Shown piece after piece: positions 35,297 to 47,158 of a stretch of 64,000 nt of DNA. The notes beneath the pieces are model-generated. The model ran no database searches. It was not told the DNA's origin and worked only from the letters and a program-made list of their open reading frames with translations. The DNA lies in assembly GCA_029532415.1 (NCBI GenBank), contig JAQOTA010000016.1:474171-538170 (forward strand), read 5' to 3'. A program made the translations under genes and the position numbers. The DNA is from Marasmius tenuissimus. Lineage: Eukaryota; Basidiomycota; Agaricomycetes; Agaricales; Marasmiaceae. Every line of letters begins with the position of its first letter. The first letter of the stretch is position 1.

Positions 35297-37721
35297 ATGG
35301 TCCTTGCACCACCACTCCATTGGCTCTCCGCTGTGTCTATCTTTCTCGCCTTTTGTGTTTGGATAAATTTTTCTTTCAAGTCTCCAAAACTGTTCCTTTC
35401 TGCCACCGAACTCCTTTCTCCAGGCTGGAACCGATCCGAGTCGGATTTCCGAGGTGCCACTTTCCGCGAAAACTCTGTACATGTACAGCTCGCCCAAGTC
35501 ACGAACAGAGTTTCTACGGTTCTAGAGCACGAGCTTACTGTTATACTCCCCGTCAATGAAATCAATCTTCCAGCGATCTCTGACACGCTCTCTCATTTCG
35601 AATCTCCTTTCCTTCGTCAAGTTCTCCTGCTCTGTCCCGAATCAATAGCACTACAAGTCGAAGTCAGTTTGAAGGATCTCATATCTTCCAGTCGATCTTT
35701 CGGCAACGCTTCGTACTCTATAATCCCGCGGAGAGGTACAGGAGGTCTGACAGATGCCATATTCCAAGCCATATCCACTCAGAGCGTATCGAGCAGCAAC
35801 TGGATCCTCATCTCAGATGAATACGGGTTAGGCGGTATTCGACCCAGCTATCGACAGCAACTTCTCCGTCCCTCTATCGATTTCCCGAGCGGACCACGAG
35901 GAATGATTCTTGCTTCGCATAAGGAAACCTGCGTCTATCCTTCACCTTCTTTTCAGACAGCTTCGTATCTCGTACCTCCATTCGTGATCCCCGTGAACTT
36001 GGTCCGCGATCTTGAAGTCAATCCCCGAACTTGGCTCGAGTTCGGCGAGATTGTATCCAAATGCTTCCCCGGAGACTTCGGGGGTCTTGTCCTCCCCCTT
36101 CTGGACGCCGGTGCTGAAGAAGGTGGATGGTGCATCTTTGACGCCTCATCGAATAGCTCCGCAGGCATTCTTGCGATGACAAAGGAGGAGGTCCTCGGAG
36201 CAGCCACAAACAATTGGAGCGAAGATGATGCGTACGGGGGTGCTCATTCTCTGACATTCGTCTCAATTTTCTCTACACTCGACGAACTCCGTCTCTTTGC
36301 GCCTGTCATCTGCTCTCTGCGGTCGAAGGGAAACATGGTGTACAGCATCATCGACAGTTCATATGAATCTCTACCTGACAGTATACTATTCAATTCTTGC
36401 ACGTTCCCTTACGATACCTCACTTGACGTACTCTCTGAACTGGATCCCACCTCCACCGTTCTCGTGTCCTTAGCGGAGCTAGATCATCGCTTAGAGGGTG
36501 CCACTAACATCCGTATCCCCCGAAGAGACCTACTGTATTGCTCATGGATGTCTTCCTTGACAGAAGAAGAGTGGCGGGGTAAGTACTTCATTTTCATTCA
36601 TTACCGTATTTCACACTAAGGAAATCCTCAGACTGGCACCGTCCTCAGCTAACCATCGGTGTCATTACGAAGGACCGACCCCAATCTCTCACACGTCTCC
36701 TCACGTCCGTCTCCAACGGAGTATACTTCGGGGACCACATCGATTTGCGCATTCATCTCGAGCAGTCTGTGGACTACGAAACGAAGCAAGTCGTGAATCA
36801 GTACGTCTGGAATCATGGAAGCCTCTTTATTCACCACCGCATCATACATGGCGGCCTACTTCCTGCCGTAGTCGAGTCGTGGTATCCTCATACCAATGAT
36901 TCCTACGGACTACTTCTCGAGGACGACGTCGAGTTATCGCCGCTGTTTTACGCCTGGATCAAGATGGCTCTACTAAGATACAGGTATGGTGTCATATGCC
37001 CTCTACCGTTAGTGCTCCCTCATCGTCATACACTCTCAGATACGGTACCCAGGCCGGTCGACACCCCAACCTCTTCGGCATAAGCCTCTACCAGCAGAAA
37101 ACTAACGAACTCCACCCGGAAGGACGCAAACCCTTCAACGCATCCCACTTGCTTATCGATGAGAACATTCCCGCCTTCACGCCCTACTTCTCCCAAGTCC
37201 CTTGCAGCTGGGGTGCCGTCTATTTCCCCGAACATTGGAGCGAATTCCACGATTACCTGACAATCCGCTTCGCGGAACTCGCCTTCAGCATCGAGCAACT
37301 CGTAGTCCCTGACGTTCGCTCCAACCGCTGGACCAAGTCCTGGAAGAAGTTCTTCATCGAGCTAGTGTACCTACGCGGCTATGTGATGCTCTATCCAAAC
37401 TTTCCCGACCTTATGTCTTTGTCCACAAATCATCTCGAGGTCGGATCGCATGTCAAGATACGCTCCAAGGCGAAGGAAGAGGCGTTCGTCGTGCCCTTGA
37501 TGCAGCTTCCGGCGAATGATAAGCAGCGCATTGGTATCCTGGATCTTCCTGGAGCGACCCTCCCAACGAGTCCGCCCGTCTTCAATCTCACAGGCTCTCT
37601 TTCGACAATACACGACATCCTCGCCACTGGGTCTGCTCGCCGAGCGGAACTGGTAACCTGTGACTCCAAAGAGCAGCTGAATCCCAGACACGATGCTCGA
37701 AACCTCCTCTGTCTTTTGTAA
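35297..37721 (+). CDS. membrane-anchored GT2-like glycosyltransferase
   Basis: Three exons (introns 36579-36631 and 36984-37039) encode 771 aa. Residues 1-25 form a hydrophobic stretch, consistent with a type II signal anchor. The C-terminal half has PQLTIGVITKDRPQSLTRLL (about 433-452), the usual first strand of a GT-A fold, and LLLEDDVELSP (about 521-531), where the EDD triad fits a metal/nucleotide-sugar DxD-type motif. Several Asn-X-Ser/Thr sites occur in the putative lumenal part. The middle (about 70-420) has no motif I can name. Its divergent neighbour is the GDP-mannose transporter, which suggests a Golgi role, but donor and acceptor sugars are unknown. This type of protein is conserved in basidiomycetes as far as I recall; no characterised function is claimed. 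Confidence 0.8.
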
Positions 37722-37891
37722 ACTATACTGTAGCTAGGTTCTATCCTCGTTCTTTATTACTTCGTGATTCCGATCAGAACAAGAAATGGAGGCGAGAAAA
37801 AGAAATAATTTTATATGCGAAAATTCCCAAGAACAAACCTTCCATCGATAACTGTTGTAAGAACTATATTAAGGAGAGGAGAGTACGGGGG

Positions 37892-40800
37892 CTACATCGC
37901 AATCTGCGAACTGTCTAGACCAAGAGCATGCAAGAAAAGGTCAACGTTGGCCAGTTTCGTCTGTCGTTCTTCCTCATCGTTCACCCATCCTTTCTTCACC
38001 GCCATGACGTTGTCCAGAACTTTCTCCCTGAGTAAAGTGACGAGAACTTGGTGCTGTTCAGTGACGGCGTGCAACGCTAGCGCAGCCAGGAATTGCCAGA
38101 CAGGCTGATCCAGGGTGTCCATTCCAGGCCTGTGATGACCTTGTTCTGTGGGAGGTGTTCGACTGGAAGGGAACAGTTGTGGAAAGTGAGGCGTCAGAAG
38201 CTGGAATAAGTGGTCGAACATGAGTTGCCTAAGATAGAGGAACAAGTCAGAATTAGCCAGCACCGATGACTGAAGCGTTGACGCTTACCACTGGTCAGCA
38301 TCCTCGGGAGAGGGTAGCTCTTCGAGGTTTGTCGCATTATGCAAAGACTCTTTGATCACTTCCACTCTAGTCAAGAGCAACGTTAAAAGGGCGAGCCCAG
38401 GCTTCAAGGAAAGGTATGTGAGCAAACCAACACGCATATATAAGGGCTTCGGACTCACCCGTGTCTTCGCAATTGCCACGATATCATTACGATCCAGCAA
38501 CAACCCGAGAAGCCCAGAGACCAACCGCAAGCTGCCCTTCGCAATAATCGGCAGTATGCTCTGTATCACTCCGGACAGGAAAGCCTGCGTCTGACGCTCA
38601 ATCTCTGCTCTCTCAGGCGTTTCTTCGGGAGCATCCAGCAACGGAGCATCTATGATGACATCAAGCTGGCTGAAACAAGCGATGAGCAAAGTCAGCAGCG
38701 TGAGCATTCGTTGGCTGTCCAGGTGACGAGTGAGTCGTGGAAGTAGCTTCTTGCCCTTGGCTACGCTGAGGATGGAAATGAACGGGTGTGGATCGCTGTA
38801 GAGTACACGGTAAATGGCAAGCGAAAAAGATCCCAGATGACGACACACCTCGTCGCGAGGGGAACCATGACCTTAAGCAGGACCCATGTTTTGTCAAGTA
38901 TAGTCTGGAATTCAATTTCCCTGTCAAAAAGTCAGCTCCATCAGAAGCTTTGAGCGGGCGCCGGGGACAGTGCATACCACTCGATTATTGCCTCCTCATC
39001 TTCAGGGGTGCTGGATTGCGCTTGAGCTGTTCTAGTAGCAGCACAAGGTCGTAAAGCGTCTCCAGAGTCACCAAGACTTCCCGATGCGTTAGCGGATCCT
39101 TGCGCACGAGCTCGGACGCCTTGTGAAGTACATCAGATCGAAGCGCGCCAGACCACCAGGTCCACACTCACATCTGCCGTGTGTTCTCCCAACGCCTCCC
39201 TTCCCAGTTTTGCAGCTTTGGCAGCAGCATCATCAGCAGCTTCGCTCGGGCTTTCGTCTGGCTTGTGAATGTGTCCATGGGCTTGTGCGTGAGACAGAGT
39301 CGGTGATGAGTTAGCATCCACTTGCAAGAGTTGCCTGGGCGCAGCCTTGTAACTTCGACCAGAAGTCCTGCCCAGAGCACCTTGGAGACTATGGAGAGCT
39401 GTAGCGTCCTCAGTTAAAACATCCTGAAAAAGCACGGAGCATGACGTACAATGCATTCCCTTCTCTTCTTCACGTCGCCTGGCGTTGCTAACTATCCGTT
39501 CTACCTGCTGTTGCATCCGCTGCATAGCATTTGGCCTGCGGTTAGCTCCTCTCTGCGATACTCCCAGCCCAATACCGCCGCTGGTGCCAAACTTCAAAAC
39601 ACGCTCGTCGTCCGATCCCAGTCCCATCCTCGATCGCATGATAGCACCATACACCTGGGCGTAAAAGTCGTCGGCATACGGGTCCTGAGTGACGAGCTGT
39701 GAAACTTGAATCCGAGTAATGAAATCCTTGTCCGACTGCGTCATGAGGTCGTTGTATCGCGACTGACAAGGAAGTGAAATTTAGTGACAAGAAAGTGGGC
39801 AGTAGGAAAGCCCTCACCATATGTGCAATTTTGGCCGCTTTTCTTCGCCGCTTCTCTTCCATCTTCTCAGCTTCGACTATTTTGCGCATAGCTTCTGCCC
39901 TCAGAATCTCCTGATCTGCCTGCGAAAGTCCCTGCATTTCCCGAAGGAACTCCGCGTTGGCCATCTCGTTCAACAGGCGTTGTTGCAGCTGAAGATTTGG
40001 CTGCTGCGCGTACAAGCCATTGTCCTGAGCAGCTGGATTGAGAGGAGATTGGGTACGCCTGATCAATTCACGCTGTTGTTGCTGAAGTAGCTGAAGAGCT
40101 TCCATATCTGCCAACGTTGGTCCGGAGGGATGTCGATCATGATTTTGATTGTAATTGTCACCATGGTGAGAGATCTGCTGGCCGCGCATTTGGCGTTCCA
40201 ATTCCTCCATACGTAGCTGCTCCTCCAACTGTTGTAGACGAAGGAGTTGCTGCTGCTGCTCCTGCTGTTGTTGCAACAGTAAAAGACGCTGATGCTCAAG
40301 GAACCGGGGAGATTGGGAAACGGGAAGCATGCGAGGAGGAGGTGTGCGGTGATGCTGCTGCTCTCGTTGCTGAAGAATCTGCTGCTGCTGAAGACGCTGT
40401 AAATGTAACTGTTGTTCCTGCTGTTGCTGGACAAATCTCTGCCTTTGGAGCAATTCCCTCTCCATCTCCTGCCTCTCTCGCTCACGAAGGCGCCTGTACT
40501 CTTCTTCTTGCCTCTGTTCCTGCTGCCTCTCGAGAAGCTGACGTTGTAAGTTTTGTTCTCGAGACTGTTCAGCGGCAGCGCGCATCTCTGCTTCAATTTC
40601 TTGGAGAGTGCGTGCGCCTGTCTGCTTCAAACCGTGGCCGATAGGCTGTTGCAAGGTTGAGGGAGATTGTACACGGCCAGAAGATGTAGGTGTGCGTCCA
40701 GCGCCATTCAGACGTAGTGACAATGGAGATTTATCATCCCAGATCGATTCGAGCGACATTTGAGATGAGGCAGCTGCGAGATGGTACATCTGAATTAACC

Positions 40801-41237
40801 AGTGGGCAGAACGATGAGAGATGAGACTATCATACGTTGACGTGCCGCTTGGGATGGTGAGGATCGACTTGCATAGAAACTTGAGGGTTCATCTCGAGGA
40901 ATTTGAGGCGTTCTGGGCTTGGGCTTGAGATCTTCGGCACCTGGCACAGAGGTTGCTCCAACAAAGTCGAAATCCGTGCCTATCGACGAATCGTCAAGAG
41001 AACGGAACCCGGAAAAGACGGTCAAGTTCTCTGCTCACCGACAGTACCACGACCCCCAAAGGTCTCGTCGTTGAGATCGTCTCCACCTTCCTCCAAAGCA
41101 TCGCCTAGTCCATCATAGCTTTCCTCGCCCCATGTGTAGACAGCTAGGTCATTAGTGTCGGAAGGATCGAGTTTTCCGTGAAGAAATTGTTGTTTCTCCT
41201 TTTCTAGGTCTGTTTGTTCAAAACCAAAAAACGACAT
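37892..41237 (-). CDS. mRNA decapping activator Pat1
   Basis: Ten exons encode about 946 aa of Pat1, the P-body scaffold that links Lsm1-7, Dhh1 and Dcp2 and promotes decapping and translational repression. The N-terminus MSFFGFEQTD with VYTWGEESYDGLGD is the conserved Pat1 start. The middle (about 115-430) is Gln-rich and coiled-coil-like. MTQSDKDFITRIQVSQLVTQ and HPFISILSVAKGKKLLPRL mark the PAT1 core and C-terminal helical repeat. Introns: 38229-38288, 38402-38458, 38796-38848, 38921-38977, 39120-39171, 39399-39449, 39763-39817, 40774-40835, 40980-41038. In exon 38978-39119 the frame breaks by one base: ...LETLYDLVLLLEQL is in one frame and PEDEEAIIEW in another. A missing base in a four-base homopolymer at 39005-39008 would explain it. 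Either the read/assembly is wrong or the allele is damaged. The start was chosen for the conserved N-terminus. Confidence 0.9.
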
Positions 41238-41511
41238 AAGAGCATGGAGGGTGACAGTGATCAAGTAACCGCCAAGCGAACGCGATTCGGAATTCGGGCG
41301 TCTGGAATTCTTTGCGCCTGTTTCTCTGGCATAGCAAAGTGCAAACACACGACAAACCAATCTTTGCTTCAGCGTTTCAATTTCCGTCACAGCTCGTTAT
41401 ACAAGTCGTTCAAGTCTAATTTACATTTATCCAATCCCATGAGTTCTAATACGTGTACAATAACATCCGGGCCGTGTTTCTACGATGGTCTATGAGGTAT
41501 CAGTTTTTTCT

Positions 41512-44500
41512 TTACTTCGGGGTATACTCCTTGTGTACAACCTCGAGGAAGTCGAGCAGTGTACTGTTGCTCCAAGCCTGCGTTCTGCATGAATCACCAC
41601 AATATCCTCCATTAGCGTTCGTCAACTCTGGAATACCAGCCCAAGGATCGGTCTTGATGTGGTTACGTGCGACAAGAAGCATTTCGTGGAGGCGATGAAG
41701 GGTAGGAACAGGGTCTTCCTTCCCTTCTCCGACGCGAGCGTCGAAATAGAGGTATGCCTGGAGGAAGTATCCCAAGGGCCATCCCCATTCAGGGCCGTTG
41801 TGGTAGTTGAGACCCTTCGCAATCGAGGCATCCGTGGAGTCGTTCGAGTTATCATAAACTGGACGATATTGGAGGTCAACGGAATCGAGCGTCTTCATCC
41901 CAAGCGGCCCGCGAAGGACCTTGTCCGCAAGCTGTAACGACTTGAGAGCGTGTCGAGGATTGAACAGTTCCGGTGCCACCGTCATGGCGATGGGGAAGTT
42001 GGGTCTGAACTGGTAGTCGGACCATTCCCTGCCTTTGCCAGACCCATAGACGTCCTTGTAGATCCCGCGACGGTTCACAAGCTTCGTGTCGATCTTGTAT
42101 CGCGCGTCGTCCGCTGGGTCTGTGTTGCCGTTAGTCCGGCTTGGATCTCACAGGAAGTGAATTGGACTTACTTGTGGGTACGTAGTAGAACGTCTCGAAT
42201 GACTGTTGAATGAGACCTGCCCACTCGCCATAAGTAACCAGGCGCTCCTCGCTACCGACTGAAAGTAAACTACGTCAGTTGGAAGCCACATCCTGAGGAT
42301 GAGTCACTTACTTTTGGTGCTCACTCCCTTGAAGGGGAACTTCCCTTTGGTAGCCAAACCATCGAGCCAGGACAGGGTGCTCTTGAGTAGACCAGTGATC
42401 TCAACGGGAGCACCGTCTCGTGGGGTGCCGGGCTTTCCCTTCGTACCCGCCTTCTCGGACTCTCCCATCTTATCCATCCACGTACCACAATTGAACTCGC
42501 TCCCACCGAATATGAAACCAGTCTTCCAGTCAACGGCAACGTCGATGTTGAAGCCTTCGTCTTTCATTTGCATATCGAGATTAGGCCCAGCGTCATATTC
42601 CCTGAAATGGATGCCGTCCGCGTGCCGTTGGAGAATTTCCTGAACGATCTCCGCAACCGTGCTCGAGTAGGAGTAGGCCCTCGGGTCATCCCAAGGAACC
42701 CATGTATCGTCTTGTGGGAAGCGCCGCTTGACTGGTTCTTCGAGGATCGACAGGCCATCCGGAGCCATCTTTGTGTAATCTTGGATGTTCTGAAGCATCC
42801 ACCATGGAGAGTCGCGCGAATTGTACCTAGATATCGTTCGAGGTCAAACGTGCGAAAAGAATGAGCTTCACGATCAACGAACCTTGGCTTGCGCACTGAG
42901 TCCAGCAAGTTGGGGATCAGGCCGTGCTTTAGAGTCGATGCAAAGGCCAGAATGTGTTTCTTAGCTCCATCGAAGTTACCCGTGGTCAGGAAGAGCCCTC
43001 GAAGAGAGATGAAAACATCGCGACCCCAGCACCTGGCCCACCCAGCAGTGAAGTGAGGGAGTCCAGCAGCCAGTGAAGGCGTGGCTACGCCCGGGTCCAA
43101 CGAAGCCGATTTCACCAAGCCATGCATCTGGATAGAACTCAACGCAAGGTCTTGCGTGAAGTCGTGACCAGTCAAGACGAACTCGGAGCATTGCTCCATG
43201 ACTACCCGGCGAGACGCCTTGTATGCCTCCGAGATCACCAAGGCGAAATATTTCGGTCGCAGGAAAGGAGGGACGGTATCTTTGATTCGATCGAATCTCT
43301 CCTTGAACCATTTCGCCGGTTTGTCCAACGCCGGCTGGACACCCGTTTGGCTGTGAGTTATTGGTGAGTACGAGCGACAAGTTCAGTAGAATGGGGCGCA
43401 CCTTGACAACCTCTCATGCACGTAATCTAACGCCCAAGTCCCTTGACGCAGATGTTCGCAGAGTGGATGGCCCAAGTCGTTGTAACGCATGATGTGACGA
43501 AGTGGGTGCATCCAACCCTCTAATCCACAGTATACCATCTTTCCGAGTCCTGGGACGTCATATGCACCATAGACGCCGTCAGTTGCATCGCGTTCCTCAC
43601 CCTCAGCTCGGTGGATCACCACGTTAAGGTCGACCAGACTGAGTTCACCAAAGGCTTCCGCGGCACCAGACGCACAAAACATATCCAGGGAGGCATCGTG
43701 CTCCTGTAGCGTAGTCTCGAAAAGCATGATACTCCCTGGAGGGAAGTGGTCGGGGACAACGATCTCGGAGAAGGGGCCTTCATTGTCCAGTCCTTGAGGG
43801 ACAACGATGGGTGGCATGTCCACTAAACGTGCGGTCATTCCTCTGAGAGTCTTCTCGTCGGACTGGTCGTCGTAGGAACTGATATCGAGTGAAGCTCCCA
43901 GAATATACTTGACGCGAGTGCGACGGAGTTTGATTGGATTGACTAGTGAACACGTAAGACACATGCGCCACGGAAGGTCAAAATGCACTCACTGAATCCA
44001 CGGTCCTTGATACCTTTGTTAAAGGCGGTATGTGCTACAAGAAGATAGCCCTTTTGCGTGGACGGCTGGACGCGAGAAAGGATAATATACTGCGCCAAGT
44101 ATTGAGAACGTGAATTTTAGGCTGCTCGAGCACTGGCTTACCTCTCCTTCTTGATGGACGTGTCCTTCCTCGTAACCGTTGAGCACCATCTCGAGGTGCA
44201 GCTCGTTCAGAACCCTCTTGATGGGTGCGATCCCACTTCCTTTTCCCAGGCCACTGAGTTCGTATCGCCGCTTCTCGCCAACAAGGTTGAGGATTTTGGG
44301 ATAGAGATCGTCAAACCCTTTGACGGAACCTATAGCGCAGGCCCCGAAGGTCACCAGGGCGCCTGTCGACAAAGCGTCCTCCGCCGAGCGCTTGTGGAGA
44401 GGCGATTCGTTGTCGTGGGTGAGGTCATACAACAGAGCATGAGGCATATCGCCATTCAGTGGCGTGACGATAGCCTGTCGAACTGGCCCCTTCCCTGTGG

Positions 44501-46889
44501 GCGATGGAATTTCCTCAATGCTTGTCATACACGCCCCGTCCATTGAACCTGCGTAGTGCCGGTCGTCAACAAGGTTTTAGCTCATTGAGGTCATTGAGGA
44601 TAGAAGAAAGCTCACCAACGGGTTTGCCGACACCATGTCGGTAAAGGAGCCTGGAGTATTCTTTAGGATCCCAACCGTTGTAGCTTTCGCGTATCAGACT
44701 GTTGATGCCTAACCGCTTCACGAACAAGAGGTCCATTTCTTCGCTCCCGGTGAACAGTTCCGCACAGACGTAAAGATCAGGATTCACGACACGGGCTGCA
44801 TCGAGCATGTATACGCCAACCTCAAGAGGTGTCGAATGGCAATTATCGATACGGAAGCCATCGTAGCTCGCAGCGAGGGACTTGACATACTCGGTCATAT
44901 GCTGCCATAGCCATGGGCTATCGTCTGGACCAGACCCGTATCGAAGTTTGACGCAATCACCCCATACAATGACCTCTCGCCTGAGGTAAGCTTTGGAAGG
45001 GGATAGGGCGAAGTTTTGGAGAGGATCTGCCGCCCAGATCCAGCCATTGTTGGCAAGTGAATAAACCAGAGGGTCTGAGTCGGGCTTGGGTAGGATACGA
45101 GTAAAGTAGGTTTCCATGAGGGGTGAGCTGCAACGACAATCAGAGAGCGCAAGTGTGAGTCTGAGAGGGGTACCCACTTCTTAGAGATTTCTCCTAATTT
45201 CGGGCCATTCTCGTCGAGGCGTGCGTATTTGAGCCTATTCTTGACGTTGTCAATCGCGACACGCGTGTCTTCCTCCCATTCCTGGTACAAAGGCATGTTA
45301 ATGACATCCACAACCCTCACCCAGGCATCGGCGAGTGCATCATCGTCATTGATGCCCACGAAGGCGGCCTTGACCAACCCTGCCGCTGCACCAGCATCCG
45401 AGTGTACGCCATATCGCGACGCAAGTTTCCCCAGCCCCACAATCACATTATTAGACTTGGCAATTTCAGCGAGCTCTCCGACAGCCTTGCCGGCAACGTC
45501 CGTCCCCTTCCAGGTGGTGACACGATGAGAGGAAAGCGCTGCTTTCACCGAGTCCTTTTCACGCGCCGTGTCGAGGACATAGTACTGCCAAAGATCGAGG
45601 CCTTTTACAACGTCATGGAAGGCAGACATCAGAGCATTGACGTCTTCCTCCGTCTTGACGATAGTAGGAAGTCCTTTGGAGGCCAACGAGGTGGAGAATG
45701 TGATCATCGCTGTGTCCAATTCCAAGGCGGGAGTCAGATGAGGGGAGTTATGAGGACTGAAACCTATAGAGAAGGTTCACATTTCTGACCCAAGCACGTC
45801 GAGTGAGGGACATACCTGCTTCAGGGTGGTCAGCAAGCCAGGGACTATCGTTGGCAGTGTGGTTGAGAACGACGTCGGTCAGACTCAATAAGCCATATTC
45901 CTCCTTGGCTACCTTGAGGATAGCATTGATCTGTTCCAGGCCGCCATCTGCTGGCCGCTTTCCTTCAAACAAGCCTGGATCATATTTCAACTGATCACGA
46001 ATGGAGTAGGGACTGTCGCTCTCGCCACGCTCCTGGAGAGGCGGGTAGTGAAGCATGGTATAACCTCTGTCCTTGGCTTCTGAGAAGTAGTTCTTCCATT
46101 GGGACAGTGGGCCCATCCATTTAGACACGACGGTGAGAATCGACAATCCATTGAGGGGAAGGTTGACTGTCTCGTTCTTCAGGACAGCGCCCGTGGAAGG
46201 TGGAAGAGGTGCGAGATCATTGGACAAGATCGGAGTACGTGCTTTAGTGCGAAGGACGGGGTCGATGTTGAAATATCCCTCGCGACCCTTGACGCGTGAG
46301 CCAGGCATGTCACCGTCGTACTCGACCCAGAAGACGAAAGCACCAGCATGGGAGATAGGCAGATCAACTTGGATCGGCTTGGAAAAGTCGGTAGGAAGAC
46401 TGAGCGTAATTGAGAGTTCGTGTCAGTCGCGAGAAAAGCGTATATATGCACACTCACTCTCGTGTTGTGAAACGATCACGCTTAAACTTGCCACCATCAA
46501 GAGGGAAATTGGTTTTGAAGACGCCGTTCTTAGCAGCTGGGGTACCAGCATCAATTGACACGCGTAGAATGTAAGGAACAACTGCGGGCGGAAGACGGAT
46601 GTACTGGACATTTGTCAGAAATTGTAAGGAGCATCAACAACGCGAAAATAGAGCCTACTGAGCGATCCTTGTGTGGACCTCCATCTACATCGAGGCGAAG
46701 CTCGTAGACACGAAGAGGTGATTCTCCTGGGTTGAGAGCAGACTGGAAGAACTCGATACCCTCATCGGCGGGTGTCTTGGGACCAGCAGAGATTGGACTA
46801 CTCGATGAAGAGTTTCCCGACGCGGACCCTGACTTTTTGCCTTTGGGAATGCTGACTTTGGGATGAGAGCCTTTGCGACCCTTCGTCAT
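41512..46889 (-). CDS. glycogen debranching enzyme
   Basis: Twelve exons give 1593 aa, the size of fungal Gdb1 and animal AGL plus a short N-terminal extension. The protein has two activities: a GH13-type 4-alpha-glucanotransferase moves maltotriosyl units, then a GH133 amylo-alpha-1,6-glucosidase removes the branch glucose. The transferase half shows LTDVVLNHTA (about 300), DGFRIDNCHSTP with the nucleophile Asp about 610, and VCAELFTGSEEMD with the acid Glu about 639. The glucosidase half shows GWARCWGRDVFISLRG and FGGSEFNCGTWMDKMGE. Introns: 42120-42171, 42259-42311, 42827-42882, 43351-43401, 43943-43992, 44090-44141, 44549-44615, 45128-45177, 45764-45815, 46400-46457, 46604-46658. The N-terminal 50 residues are Ser/Lys-rich and not conserved, so a nearby start is possible. 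Cytosolic. Confidence 0.95.
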
Positions 46890-47158
46890 GGTCAACGGTG
46901 ACGACGAGCAAGGAGAACGATGGTGAGATGATGGATGAGGGAGAGAAGGGTAATTCCCCGCGCCCTGGCCAACCTTGACTTTATACCTACTTGCTATGAT
47001 GTCATTCCATCCCATTGTTCAACTTCCGAAACGGAAGCTCGAGCCTCGTATTCCAGATTCCATATCAATACAGCCTGATATACTTACATCCTATGTTTGG
47101 TCTATGATACTCTTACTTGCTGGTACAAAATTTTATACAGATTAGTGTATGTGGTAAG

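Noticed and set aside
35035..35586. 183-codon minus-strand frame between VRG4 and the glycosyltransferase-like gene
   Set aside because: It overlaps the VRG4 first exon in another frame and the glycosyltransferase coding sequence in antisense; shadow frame.
38978..39119. An intron as explanation for the PAT1 frame change
   Set aside because: Only introns that delete the conserved LETLYDLVLLLEQL stretch have the right length; a one-base indel in the homopolymer explains it better.
40117..40644. 175-codon + strand open frame
   Set aside because: Antisense to the Gln-rich PAT1 exon; open only because of CAG/CTG-type codon bias on the other strand.
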